A DNA stretch of 64,000 nt from Achatina immaculata (lineage: Eukaryota > Mollusca > Gastropoda > Stylommatophora > Achatinidae): assembly GCA_009760885.1 (NCBI GenBank), contig CM019702.1:54269675-54333674 (forward strand). Reading direction: 5' to 3'. Made by a program: the position numbers and the translations under genes. Each line of letters begins with the position of its first letter. The first letter of the stretch is position 1. Under the pieces are notes generated by a model. It made no database searches. It was given only the letters and a program-made list of their open reading frames with translations, and was not told the origin of the DNA. This document shows, one piece after another, positions 47,100 through 57,244 of the stretch.

Positions 47100-47360
47100 T
47101 TGGACTTTCTCACCGGAAGACCTCGGCGTGTTTAGGATATCAGTGCATCCCCGCTGGGTGAGAGGCGGTAGCCCACCCAGGCCAGAGTTGGACCTTCTCA
47201 CCAGAAAACCTCGACGTGTTTTGAGATACCCGTGTATTACCGCCGGGTGAGAGGTGGTTGCCCATCCAGTCCAGAGTTGGACTTTCTCACCGGAAAACCT
47301 CAGAGTGATTAGGATACGCAAACATCCCCGCCGGGTGAGAGGTGGTTGCCTATCTAGACT
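47100..47360. repeat. 88-89 bp tandem repeat, 3 units
   Basis: Each unit has TTGGACTTTCTCACCGGAAA, ACCTC and CCGCCGGGTGAGAGGTGGTT. Confidence 0.88.
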
Positions 47361-47478
47361 TCCCTGGTCCAGTGTCTCCGACTTCAGCATTTTGCGGTCG
47401 TGGCCGCTACCCTTCCTAGTTGTGACCAGGATGGAGCTTTTGTCCAGGAGGACGAATCCTCGCCACTAGTGACTTCTA

Positions 47479-47800
47479 CCCCTGGGTTGAGCGGTTTAGG
47501 CATTATCCCAGTATGGGCGTGTTTTGGACGAGACCGACCTCTAGAGCAGAGGTACTGTGACATGCATAGCCTTCAAGATTCACCCCTGGTATGAGCCGGT
47601 TTAGGCAAAATTCACCAGTATGGGTGTATATCAGGCGTTACCGACCTCTAGAGCGGAGGTGGCATGACATGTCTAGCCATCAAGTTCCACCCCTGGTGTG
47701 TGCCGGTTTAGGCATATTTCACCAGTGTAGGTGTATTTCGGACGTGGCCGGCCTCTAGAGCAGAGGTGCCGTGGTATAGCTCTCGTAGCGATACTACTGG
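47479..47800. repeat. about 105-bp tandem repeat, 3 units plus a distant fourth
   Basis: Each unit carries CCCCTGG..TGAGCCGGTTTAG, CACCAGTATGGGTGT and GACCTCTAGAGCAGAGGT (a short hairpin). A variant recurs at about 47,944-48,030 with a shared 110-bp companion. Confidence 0.85.
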
Positions 47801-48352
47801 ACATATCAGTTAAACTTCACTTTCCACCACCTTTTTCCATCGGCGCCGCACAGCAACCTTTATTTCTTTTCCACATTTCTTCCTTGATCGGGAGGAGCTT
47901 CACTCCACGCGCGGCATTTGAAGAGTCTCGCCAACAGTGTCTTAACCTCTGGGACAAGCCGGTTCATGTATTTCACCCGATATGACTGCACTCAGGACGT
48001 GGCCGACCTCCAGACCAGAGGTGCCATGATTTGACTGTTTGCTTCGCTTTATCCTTTCTACCACCTTTTCCGCAGTGATGCTGCGTGGCAACCTCATTTG
48101 CACCTTTCTTCATTGGCCGGGAGGAGCACCGCTCCATGCACGGCAGCTGAAAAATCTCGCCAACAGCGGCAGATGAGCTACCAAACGTGCCACTCATCTA
48201 CCCTAAGTAACTGGTTTTCAGGCGCCAGATATTCGCCCTCGCCCCTTCTCCTGTCAGTTTAAACAGTTCTGCCACGGGAAGGCCAGGAGCTGGACTTGAC
48301 TGCCAGAGGCTGTTTGAGGCGCATTTGCAGTCCTTAGAACCAAATCAATACT

Positions 48353-49640
48353 GAAAAAAACACCCTCACAAAACAGAAAATTATAACCTCTCAAAACAAG
48401 AAATTCTACTCTCAAAAAAAAAAAAAAAGCATTCTAACCACACAAAACCAGAACCTCCTACTTCTGTTCTAATCCTGAGTGATATTTATACGATAACGTT
48501 CCCCACATTCATCACTTTGCTCGTTTTTTTCAGGGCTTTTGCCCAAGTCTTTAAAGCTAAATTAGCCTTTAAACTTCTCACATAGAGTGCTCACTCTGTT
48601 AATCATTTTACTCATGTACTAATTCCACTTATGTCTCATGTATGTAGAAAATACTACGACATGTGTCCACATCTCTTTAGAGAATTCTTTTATTTGGTTA
48701 CAGGAAACAAAATTTAAGACACTATATTTATTAATATAATTATGTAATTATGTGCTTATAATTGTGGTGGCATTTCAAATACACAAATTACAATACGTTT
48801 ATAACCTGTTTAGAAACGTATGGTCCACCTTATTCATTTCAATATGTTTAAAATGTACGACCTTCTCTGGTGTAGTTTACTGATTTATTTAACCGTGTCT
48901 AACCTTCTTACGCTAGTGAACAAAGTCACGTGGCTTTATGGAAGTTCTTTATTTCAAAGATTAACCATAAAAAATCGAAATAGAAGTCTTTAACCATAAA
49001 AAATCGAAATAGAATCCATAAACAATACCACAACATGCCCCCGATAACCTGGCCACACCTGAAGAAGAATGCCAACTCAACACGACTGAAACCAATACAA
49101 CACAGTGAACCGTTACCTCCACTGTATCATACGCCTCCGCCACATTACAGAAGTGACAGCAGCTCATGAAGGTGTCAGTAAAATAACTGACCATCTACGA
49201 CTGACATGACTGATCAGCATGGACAATTGTATTTCGCACCATGTAATCTTTTATACTTTTAAGTTATCAATCATGTCGTTTTTTTTATTTCTACTTTTAA
49301 AATGTTTTTTATCATTTCATTCCCTACGTATTCTTTCCACTTTCAAGACCATATCATTAGCATTTTTCCTTCAGCCATGTTATTATGCTTTCTAATCAGT
49401 GAACTGATACATTGATATTTTCATGCGAAAATATCACGTCGATAGCAGAGTAAACTATGATGGCTCTTTTGTACATTCTGGAAAGATTATGATGACTCGT
49501 TTTAGAACTTGTTTGATTCAACTTGCTGGCTTGAAAATTGGATTATGGTGACACCCTTGTAGATATGGATAAAAATACTGTGATTTGATTGAAAAAGTGG
49601 AGAGGTTTATTACGGCGGACTCTAAGACCCGAAAATGGAA
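48353..49640. other. non-coding; end of block 1 duplication and older repeats
   Basis: 48,353-48,693 matches 5,816-6,335. 48,740-48,960 resembles 24,600-24,780 and 22,270-22,500. A 29-bp direct duplication (TTAACCATAAAAAATCGAAA) lies at 48,961-49,015. 49,030-49,640 resembles 41,421-41,979. Confidence 0.65.
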
Positions 49641-49697
49641 CATGGTATGAACGTTTCAGCATACTCCAACACTGAATGGACCAGTGAGAATAAAATC
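49641..49697. repeat. single-copy version of the 50-bp minisatellite unit
   Basis: GGTATGAACGTTTCAGCATA, CTCCAACACTGAATGGACCA and GTGAGAATAAAATCC precede the SINE, as at 41,980. Confidence 0.9.
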
Positions 49698-49704
49698 CTT
49701 GTGA

Positions 49705-49955
49705 AAGAACACACCGTGCGGTCGGTTTACTAATCCGGTGGTACGGGGTTCATTCTCAGCAGAGGGTTTGTTCTGATCCACACCAAAAGAATAAAGGCCA
49801 CAGGGTCGACCCAGCTTCTATAAATTGGTACTAGAGAAACTTGGGGCCATAAATACGCCAGGCGAGACACTGACCACATCATTCTTTTATGTGCTGAAGG
49901 TTTTGGGAATGTAAGCCTAACATCGTTTCTCCAATATGCCGTCGCTACCTTTTCT
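49705..49955 (+). mobile_element. SINE-like repeat in front of receptor exon copy 3
   Basis: Diverged version of 42,047-42,300 (GGGTCGACCCAGCTTCT, GGTACTAGAGAAACTTGGGG, CACTGACCACATCA). Confidence 0.6.
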
Positions 49956-50067
49956 GCATCTTGCTATTCTGTTTTAACTATTCCCTTCCAGGACTCAGAA
50001 GAACCTTGACGTCTAACACAATTAAATTTCTGTTTAAATATTACTTATTTCTCTTCAATACATCCAG

Positions 50068-50656
50068 GTCAAAGGCTCCAAAAAGCTTCTCTGTCCTCAT
50101 ATTCTGTGTCGTCATATTTCCAATAGCAAGTACAGCCCCAGTGTACACTGTCAACAGTTTGGGCATAAGTTTCTATCCTCTACTTAACAAGACTATTCTG
50201 GGCGTTGTTGCCACTGCTGACCGGGAGATAGTGGAACATATTTCTTTTCTTGTCAATAATTTTGTTTTGCCATTTCCTTCCTTTATCGTAATAATCATTT
50301 GTATTATAATTCTAATTATTATTAGTCTTCGACTGAGAACAAAATGGTCTGAAGAGCATTTAATAAAATCTCAGAAAGACATTTCCAGCTCTAACAAAAA
50401 GGTTGAAAAGTGGTTTTAATGATTTCTACACTCTGTATTTGCTACTTTGCCACTTAGCACTCTACTGCTGGCTGTAGCTTTTGAACCGAAGCTTCATGTT
50501 TATGGAACATATTTGTGTCCTGCCACAGTCTTTAGTGGTTTAGGACTTCTACTTGAATCTGTCAATTCTTCCAGGAATATTTTTATATATTTACATGTAA
50601 GCAGAAAATACAGAGATACATTTCGCAATATATTCTGCAATCATACGTTGATATAA
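50068..50656 (+). pseudogene. chemosensory-type GPCR, last exon copy 3, frameshifted
   Basis: The acceptor CATCCAG|GTCAAAGGC is intact. Seven bases are then missing relative to the other copies (after 50,076), which shifts the frame at the start of TM4. A further base is missing near 50,404 (KKVEKWF-stop instead of continuing into TM6). A few codons around the TM6 CCFVP site are deleted, and one Ile codon is added in TM5. TM5 and TM7 (NSSRNIFIYL) are still legible. No exon 1 or 2 precedes it within 7 kb. A decayed duplicate. Confidence 0.85.
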
Positions 50657-51060
50657 CGTAATCGTTTATGCATACGGTTATAGCAGTACGGGACACAACT
50701 GTGGTTTTACAGAACGGGGAATTGTTATGATTCTCTAACTTTAAACGTCACTTGCGCTGAGAAACTGGTGACGGAGAATTGTAAGAGACGTGAGTCGGCA
50801 GTGAGTCTTTTATTTTATATGTGTAATTGATTGTTTTCATGATGTCTCTGTCGAAAAAAAAGAGCGTTTATATCTGTTGTGTAGTTTTTCAAGTATAGTT
50901 TTACTCGCCATGTGGCAGGACAAACCTTCTGTTGATAGGATTATCGTCGTCACTTTCTTCATTTTCATCAAATTCATCAGTAAATCCTCTTGTCAAGTGT
51001 GGAGCAGGGCTGCCTTGACTTAAGTATCATTGTGTTGCAAATCTTATATTTGAAAGAAAA
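50657..51060. other. 3' flank shared with 63,772-64,000
   Basis: ATAGCAGTACGGGACA, then GAGTCGGCAGTGAGTC, recurs behind copy 4 but not behind copies 1 and 2. Copies 3 and 4 therefore form one pair and copies 1 and 2 another. Confidence 0.8.
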
Positions 51061-51289
51061 TGGAAGTGAAGAATGGTTGGAGACAGTGATTAACTAATTC
51101 GGATCCGTGAAGTTGATGGCTGGAGTCAATGGGTTACTAATCCAGTAACAGTCAGAAAACACGGCTTCAGAATAAAGACAGAGACAGAGAAAAGTCTTCA
51201 CTGTGGCAAATGTTTACCTTACAATCCAAGTAGAGTGTGAGTAATGTTTACATCACATGATCTACGCTTGTTGTGATGAATGTTTGTTT

Positions 51290-51704
51290 CAATTTCCATG
51301 TCCCTTGTGGAATTTTGCCTCCCTAACAGCTATCATGTAGACATTTCGGTTAAAAGCAAGATACCCCGATGATAATGTGTCCATTTGAGATTATCAACGA
51401 TGTCTTGCAACCATCTTCGCCTTGACCTTCCTCCCTTTCTTTTTCCCATTATGTCCTTTCAAAACTGTCTTTAAAATGTCATGGCGTTTAATGTGTCAAA
51501 AATATTTAAGTTTTCTCTATTTAATCCTCTTTACTAGCCAGCCTTCTTCAATATTAAGTCATTGCAGTATGGAAATATATGTTCTTTTTGTGTCCATTAC
51601 ATCTGAAGAACTCTTATGTAGCATTTACGTTTAAATGCATTTGTGTGTTTCTCAGCTTCATGAAGTGTTTAGGTTTCACAGGAATATGCTGCGATGGGAA
51701 AGAT
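51290..51704 (-). mobile_element. LINE A, 3' part (host of nested LINE B)
   Basis: Same as 9,946-10,308. Ends at TGGGAAAGAT 51,695-51,704. The element resumes at 52,808 and runs to about 52,990. Confidence 0.8.
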
Positions 51705-52807
51705 CATCATCATCATCATCATCATCATCAGGTTCCATGCCGACTGGCGTTGGCTTTATACTTCTCCAGAGTATATGATTCTTCGTGCAGGCCATCAGCT
51801 CATTTGGTGATCTCCTCTCACACCATTCGTCAGACTCAACAGTATCATTCTCTTGATCTTCTTCCCTCTATTTTTCCTATTGATGTAATATTTTCAATGC
51901 CCGGACTTTCATTGCATGTCCTATAAAAGTATATTTTCTCTCTCTTATCTTTTTGACAAGATTTTTGTCTTTCCAGCTCTTCTCATACATTCTACATTAG
52001 TTGTTTATGCTCTCCAGTGGATTCGCAACATTCTTCTAATAAACAACATTTCTGTTGCTTCCAATGATTTTTGTGCAGACCCGCCTATTGTCCATGATTC
52101 AGTTCTTTATAACAAGATAGGTTCAATATAACATTGTATGACTCGTTTTCTAACATTCATTGATAAGGATGTGCTGAATAATGTTTCTCATTCTCTGAAA
52201 TGCAGTATTGCTTTGCCTATTCTGATCTTAATTTCTATTCTGCATTTCCCATCTGAAGTTATTACTGCTCCAACGTATTTGAATTTCTGCATCTGCTTTA
52301 GAATAGTTCCGTGTAATTTTATACTGCATACTGGTGGATTCTGTTTCTTAGATATAACCATAGTCTTTGTCTTTTTGATATTCAAAGTAAGGCCTTTCTG
52401 TTCATTTTCTTTGGCGACTTTATACAAGAGATTTAGCAGGTCTTTTTGGTTCTCAGCTATCAGTACTGTGTCGTCAGCATACGAAGGTTGTTAATACTGT
52501 ATCGTCCAATTTTATATCTGGTTCTGTGATGATCTTTCTTAGAATATTTTCGCTGTACAGAGAAAAAAAGCTCTGGAGATAGTACAGATCCTTGTCGCAC
52601 CCCTGTTTTATAGGTTGATATTTTCCAGTTCTTTTCAACTCGAATTGCTGCTTCTTGCTGCCAGTATAGATGTTTTACATCAGATATTTGCCGTATATAC
52701 TGATGTCTTCATGTATTTTAATAATTTCATTATGTTTCACCTTGTCAAATGCCTTAGTGTCTATTCAATGAAGCATAAGTAGCTCTCTCTGTTAGTGTTC
52801 GTAAAAG
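51705..52807 (-). mobile_element. LINE B, 5'-truncated, with (CAT)n end and 10-bp target duplication
   Basis: TGGGAAAGAT is at 51,695-51,704 and 52,808-52,817. The minus strand carries the C-terminal RT (LNIKKTKTMVISKKQ, FKYVGAVITSDGKC), YADD remnants and the QGVRQG-like motif, with frame breaks. Confidence 0.85.
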
Positions 52808-53089
52808 TGGGAAAGATGCATGCCCTTAAAAATCTTATTTTCTTTAGTTCTGTCTATTCCTCTGTGCAGCTTATGTAGTTGTTTTTACTTCTGAAGAACG
52901 ATAGATGTCCTGCTTGTGATTTTCCTCGTTGTATCTCCATTAATATTTAGTAATGGCCCAAGATATTTAAAACTCTCCCCCTCTTCCAATAGTCGTCCTA
53001 TGTTTTCTTCTTCTTCTTCTTCCTTCTTCCTTCCTTCCTTTTTTCTTCTTCTTCTTACTATTTTTTCTTCTTCTTCTTATCGAACACTT

Positions 53090-53690
53090 TCAAACATCAA
53101 CTGGATTATCTTTGAAGAATTCTGCCGTTTGTTTTAGACTGTTAAGATACAGCTTATCATAGACTGATACAAGTGAGGGCCACAAGTGGCGTCTCGGTTC
53201 TTCAAATGAAGGACATTCTTGTGACAGGTGCCTAGCTGTCATTTTCTCGGTACCACAGGTGCATTCGACGGCTGTACCGTTCTTGAGGCTGTCAGACACG
53301 CGTGACTGAATCTTTAGTAGAATGTTCCTAGCCTATAGATCTTCACTTTTCTTCTGTGCTGAGCTAGTAGTAGGCATCACTCATCTGGTGCCCTGGATGC
53401 TACTTTACCAATTTGCTCTTATATGTGGCTATTATCAGGGTGTTGGCTTCATCTTCTGACAGGCATGTGTCAACCTGGGTGAGCTCTCTATTTCTCTTTG
53501 CCAAAGCGTCAACTCCTGGTTGCCTTGTATATTCCAGTACAATGCTATTCACTGTACAACAACTCTTGTACAGATTTGTGCCATGTTATAGAGGGCTTCT
53601 TTCAGTTCTCCATGGTCTTTTTTTTCTTGCACAATAATATTTGTGTTGTCCTTGGAGTATTATTTTTGCATTTTTTATTTGCGTAGCACA
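53090..53690 (-). mobile_element. I-type LINE, C-terminal RNase H and zinc-knuckle remnant
   Basis: The minus strand encodes SDSLKNGTAVECTCGTEKMT, then RHLSQECPSFEEPRRHLWP. A frame-broken RNase H end precedes it. A (CTT)-rich run at 53,000-53,085 borders it. Confidence 0.65.
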
Positions 53691-53945
53691 GAACAGTGAC
53701 TGATGTAATAAATTAGAAATATAAATGAAAAGCATTTTATTGGTATGTGGTTTCTGCTTTTCAATACAATTATAAGTACTTTACCTCATGTACTGACATA
53801 CCTGAACTACGCTCTGGTAATACTTTAATTTATATGAAGTAATTTAATAGCAAGCTTAGCGCGTAAATCAGATGTAACGTAATGTCTTGATAACTTAAGA
53901 GTTCCTGAAAAGCAAAACGTTTAGTGCACTAGTCATTGTTTCGTT

Positions 53946-55235
53946 TCAGTTCGGGGCCATCCCTGTTATCTGGTTGTATACTTTTTTTCGCCCAGAAAGG
54001 ATCAGAACGCAGGCCAGAACAGAGGACACAAGCTTGGGGCAAAGGTTTTGGGCTCCTATCTGGATCTGGATAGGACTGCTGGCTTGGCCATGTCGACAGG
54101 GATCAGGATCTGAAGTGACCAACAACCTCGAACACACCAGAAGAAGAAGAAGACGATACCTGGCTCTTACTGGAACTAGGAAAATAAAGACGGTTAGGGA
54201 TGATTCTGACAACATCACTCTTTAATATGTCGATGATTAAGTAGTGTAGAGGCACCAGCAGTATATTTCATTTTCTTTGTATTTCAAGAACATCACAGAG
54301 GTAAGACGGATGACTGAAAAACAACTTGTCTCACTGGTGATCACAAAAACAAAGGAGTCCGACATATATTGGTCGCGTGATGAGAAGAAACATTTAGAGA
54401 ATCTCAAAACAAGCTATCAATTGGTACACATTTAGAAGCCAAAGAGGTTGACCATTTCAAACTATAAAAAGCACATTCGTAAGAGAGCCCAAATTAGTAG
54501 ATATAAAAGCCCTTGATGAGGTTGAAAAGCTCTTCGAAGACAGAACAAACTAGGCGAACTACATGCAGGCTCTATGTTATGTCAAATGGCACGGGAAAGA
54601 TGTATGATGTAAAATGCAAGATTTGATTCCATATGTGCTTTTATATTGTATTGTATAACTACTTTGCCTTTGCCTTAATCACTTCATTGCCCATAGCCTT
54701 AAACACATTCTGTAGAGATCCCAAATTATACAATGTTCATATTTTCTTTAAGTGGATCTTACACCATATTTGTTCTGTCTCGACTGCTACTAAATTGTAG
54801 AAAAAAATATTGTTACCTGAGCTAACAACTTGAAAAATCACCCATCTTTTTTATCAATGAATGAAAAAAAGCAATGAGGACTCAAATCGTTTTTTAGTAG
54901 AATTTTAGGAGCGAAAATATAAGTCCTGTCTTATTTATTATATTTTCAGTAAACTGTCATAATATTTTCAGTAAATATGTAAAATATAATGGGGAATGAA
55001 AATATAATGAATACTGTTTGGACATTAAACGTCATGAGAATTTAGAGAAGAGAATCTTGGAAGGGTATATAATAGGAAAAAGAAAGAGAGGAAGACCAAG
55101 GCGAAGATGGCTCAAGACAGCATTGATGATCTGTAAATAGGTGAATAAGCAGCAAGACAGCTTGCTTACAACCGAGAGGCCTACAGGAGATCTGTTAGGG
55201 AGGCAATGTTCCACAAGGGACAGGCAAATGACTGA
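53946..55235. other. rest of segmental duplication copy II
   Basis: 53,946-54,240 is the counterpart of 12,141-12,440. A LINE D 3' remnant lies at about 54,296-54,620 and a LINE A 3' end at about 55,015-55,235. No gene. Confidence 0.65.
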
Positions 55236-55699
55236 CGGACTTATTTATTGGAGGACATTTTGGATGTTGCCACTTATTATTGAAACTCTGTGTGCCACAT
55301 TCTACGGAATATGAAATTAACCATATCATAAATAGTGAAATAACACTATCTGAATTCTAAGGCCGAAATGTACGCTCGTCAAAACTTTGTTGTCATCTAA
55401 CGCCATGCTTACTGAAGTAATTGGCAATTCACGCAATATTCGACATGTCACAAATTGAGAGTATACATGGCTAAAAAAAAAGCTGTACCGTGGATTTAGC
55501 AAACAGTCGCAGACAGCTAGAACTAGCATGCATAGATGATGTATATACGAGTAATATGAACCTTGCTTCATCTGGTTACTAAAGTATACTATATTCGACA
55601 TACGATATTCCTAGATCATTACTATACGCGGTAATATTTTAAACTAGAGGTCAGCCCAGTTGACGAATCAATACTTTAAAAACAACGGACGTCACTATA

Positions 55700-56030
55700 C
55701 ACGCAATATACAATGTGTTATTCTGATAAAGTCTTGCCTCGTCTTTCTCTTCCCTCATATACTTTTCAGAGTTGAGGAGAGAAACAAACCTCTTGATAGG
55801 GCTGGAAGATTGACTGTAATAATGCTTGTTTATGAATTTTTAAAAAAACGTGTGCTGCTTGTTCTTATTCGATAAGTTTCTGTCAAAATTTATTACTCTC
55901 CATCCAATGCCATGAGAAGTTTCATGCAGACTTTCTTTTCCTGTGATGTGTCTATGTGATTTTCCTTTCATATCTTTGCTTTGAAATCTCCTAGTATTAT
56001 CAGTATATTATATTTCTGGATCTCCTCTAT

Positions 56031-56069
<39 letters not shown>

Positions 56070-56087
56070 GTGCTGTAAATATATTTT
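55700..56087 (-). mobile_element. LINE endonuclease remnant and (CT)n run
   Basis: The minus strand over about 55,760-56,030 reads LGDFKAKI and later GKESLHET, a decayed endonuclease. (CT)n occupies 56,033-56,064. This material sits where the first half of receptor exon 2 would be expected. Confidence 0.45.
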
Positions 56088-56165
56088 ACTTTTACACGAA
56101 TCAGCATTTCAATCACAGCAATAATCACTCTGGAGAGATGTGTGTGCATTATACTGCCTTTAAAG
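56088..56165 (+). pseudogene. chemosensory-type GPCR, exon 2 copy, 5'-truncated
   Basis: It encodes only the TM3 half, FTRI then ITAIITLERCVCIILPLK, followed by a usable donor (AAAG|GTGAGC). The TM2 half and the acceptor are missing. The intron behind it aligns with intron 2 of the complete gene. Confidence 0.85.
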
Positions 56166-56610
56166 GTGAGCAATGTTAAAAAATTTGAGTTTATAAAATT
56201 TATCTCAATGAAATTGATCACCTAAACATATTGGAGATCAGGTAACCCATTTACGGCCATATGTAATTCACACAAAATATGTCTCATCTTTTAACTAACT
56301 TAAATAGACGGTTTAAATCCCTGTTTTCTCCAGCAGGATCTATTATGTAAAGCTTTAGTTATTCTTACGTAATGTCACAATACAAATGTAGGATTATCGT
56401 GTAAAAAAAAATATTGTGTTCGTGCAAGTTATAACTAAGTTGGAAATGAAGTCATATAGAACAGACAATTAGAGAATTTAGAAATTGGTTTTCTTTTCAT
56501 TTCTGTGTACAACAATACTTAGATAATGAACCGAACTTCTACCTATGTTACCAAGATTAAACCTCTACGCGGTCTGCTTTGTATGATTAATAAAGCTAAT
56601 TAAGTCTCTC

Positions 56611-56656
<46 letters not shown>

Positions 56657-56982
56657 ATCTTAAACTGCTCTTACAGACACCGAATACATTTAATTGTTTT
56701 CTGAATAGTCCAGAAAATTTTGTTTAGTAGATAATCATTTATAATGTATGTAGTTACCTCTGTAGTCAGTGAATGTTTAAGAGCGAACCGTGAATGTTAT
56801 ATTTTATTTTATGTCTCTCAGCTTCAATGTTAGTTATGTGTGTTATATGAACAGTATATGTGTAGAATGTCTGGAATATAGTGAAATATGTATGATAAAG
56901 GGCAGAATGTCAGACGGGCCTGCGTGCCCAATTCTTAACCCTTTTGAAATAAAGATCAATCAATCAATCAGTCAATCTATCG

Positions 56983-57076
<94 letters not shown>

Positions 57077-57234
57077 GTCCAACATGACATCAAAACAACA
57101 ACAGCCAATAATTTCATGTTCATGTTAAATCACTTTCCCTGTTTTCACAATTCACACATGACTGAGTGCACATATTCATTTAAACACTGACATACAACAC
57201 ATATAACAATGTGACAGGTGATTTGATATAAATT
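56166..57234. other. duplicate of the start of intron 2, with insertions
   Basis: 56,166-56,615 aligns with 34,212-34,680. (CT)n at 56,617-56,652 is followed by an inserted retroposon end (56,653-57,076). Alignment resumes at CATGACATCAAAACAACAAC. Confidence 0.75.
56653..57076 (+). mobile_element. retroposon 3' end with AATAAA and (ATCA)n/(ATCT)n tail
   Basis: CTTTTGAAATAAAG at 56,941-56,954 is followed by ATCAATCAATC and then about 25 ATCT units. This is the usual layout of a SINE or LINE terminus. It is absent from the partner intron at 34,690. Family not recognised. Confidence 0.6.
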
Positions 57235-57244
57235 AATGCAAATT

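Larger units (their letters stand above)
46854..48345 (-). mobile_element. unclassified 1.49 kb GC-rich insertion with internal tandem repeats
   Basis: CAATACT lies at both borders (46,847-46,853 and 48,346-48,352), and the paralogous block at 5,815 lacks the insert. The left end is a (CTT)n run, so a (GAA)n tail would make it a minus-strand retroposon. Inside are an 88-89 bp repeat (three units from 47,100) and a 105-bp repeat (three units from 47,479). The 105-bp unit contains an ACCTCT/AGAGGT hairpin and recurs in a longer unit near 47,944. Frames on both strands are short and unrecognised. It may be a non-autonomous LINE derivative or a LINE untranslated region. Confidence 0.7.
51061..55699. 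repeat. segmental duplication, copy II (partner 9,412-13,516)
   Basis: Same component order as copy I. It keeps the full LINE B 3' end but only about 1.5 units of the 43-bp minisatellite. It ends at CACTATACAC without the LINE B insertion found in copy I. Confidence 0.9.

Noticed and set aside
46743..48197. Frames in the GC-rich element
   Set aside because: They occur on both strands and follow the 88- and 105-bp repeats, and carry no domain I recognise.
49961..50419. Receptor copy 3 as a functional exon starting upstream
   Set aside because: The long frame begins in intron or SINE flank. From the conserved acceptor the phase is wrong by seven missing bases, and TM6 is broken.
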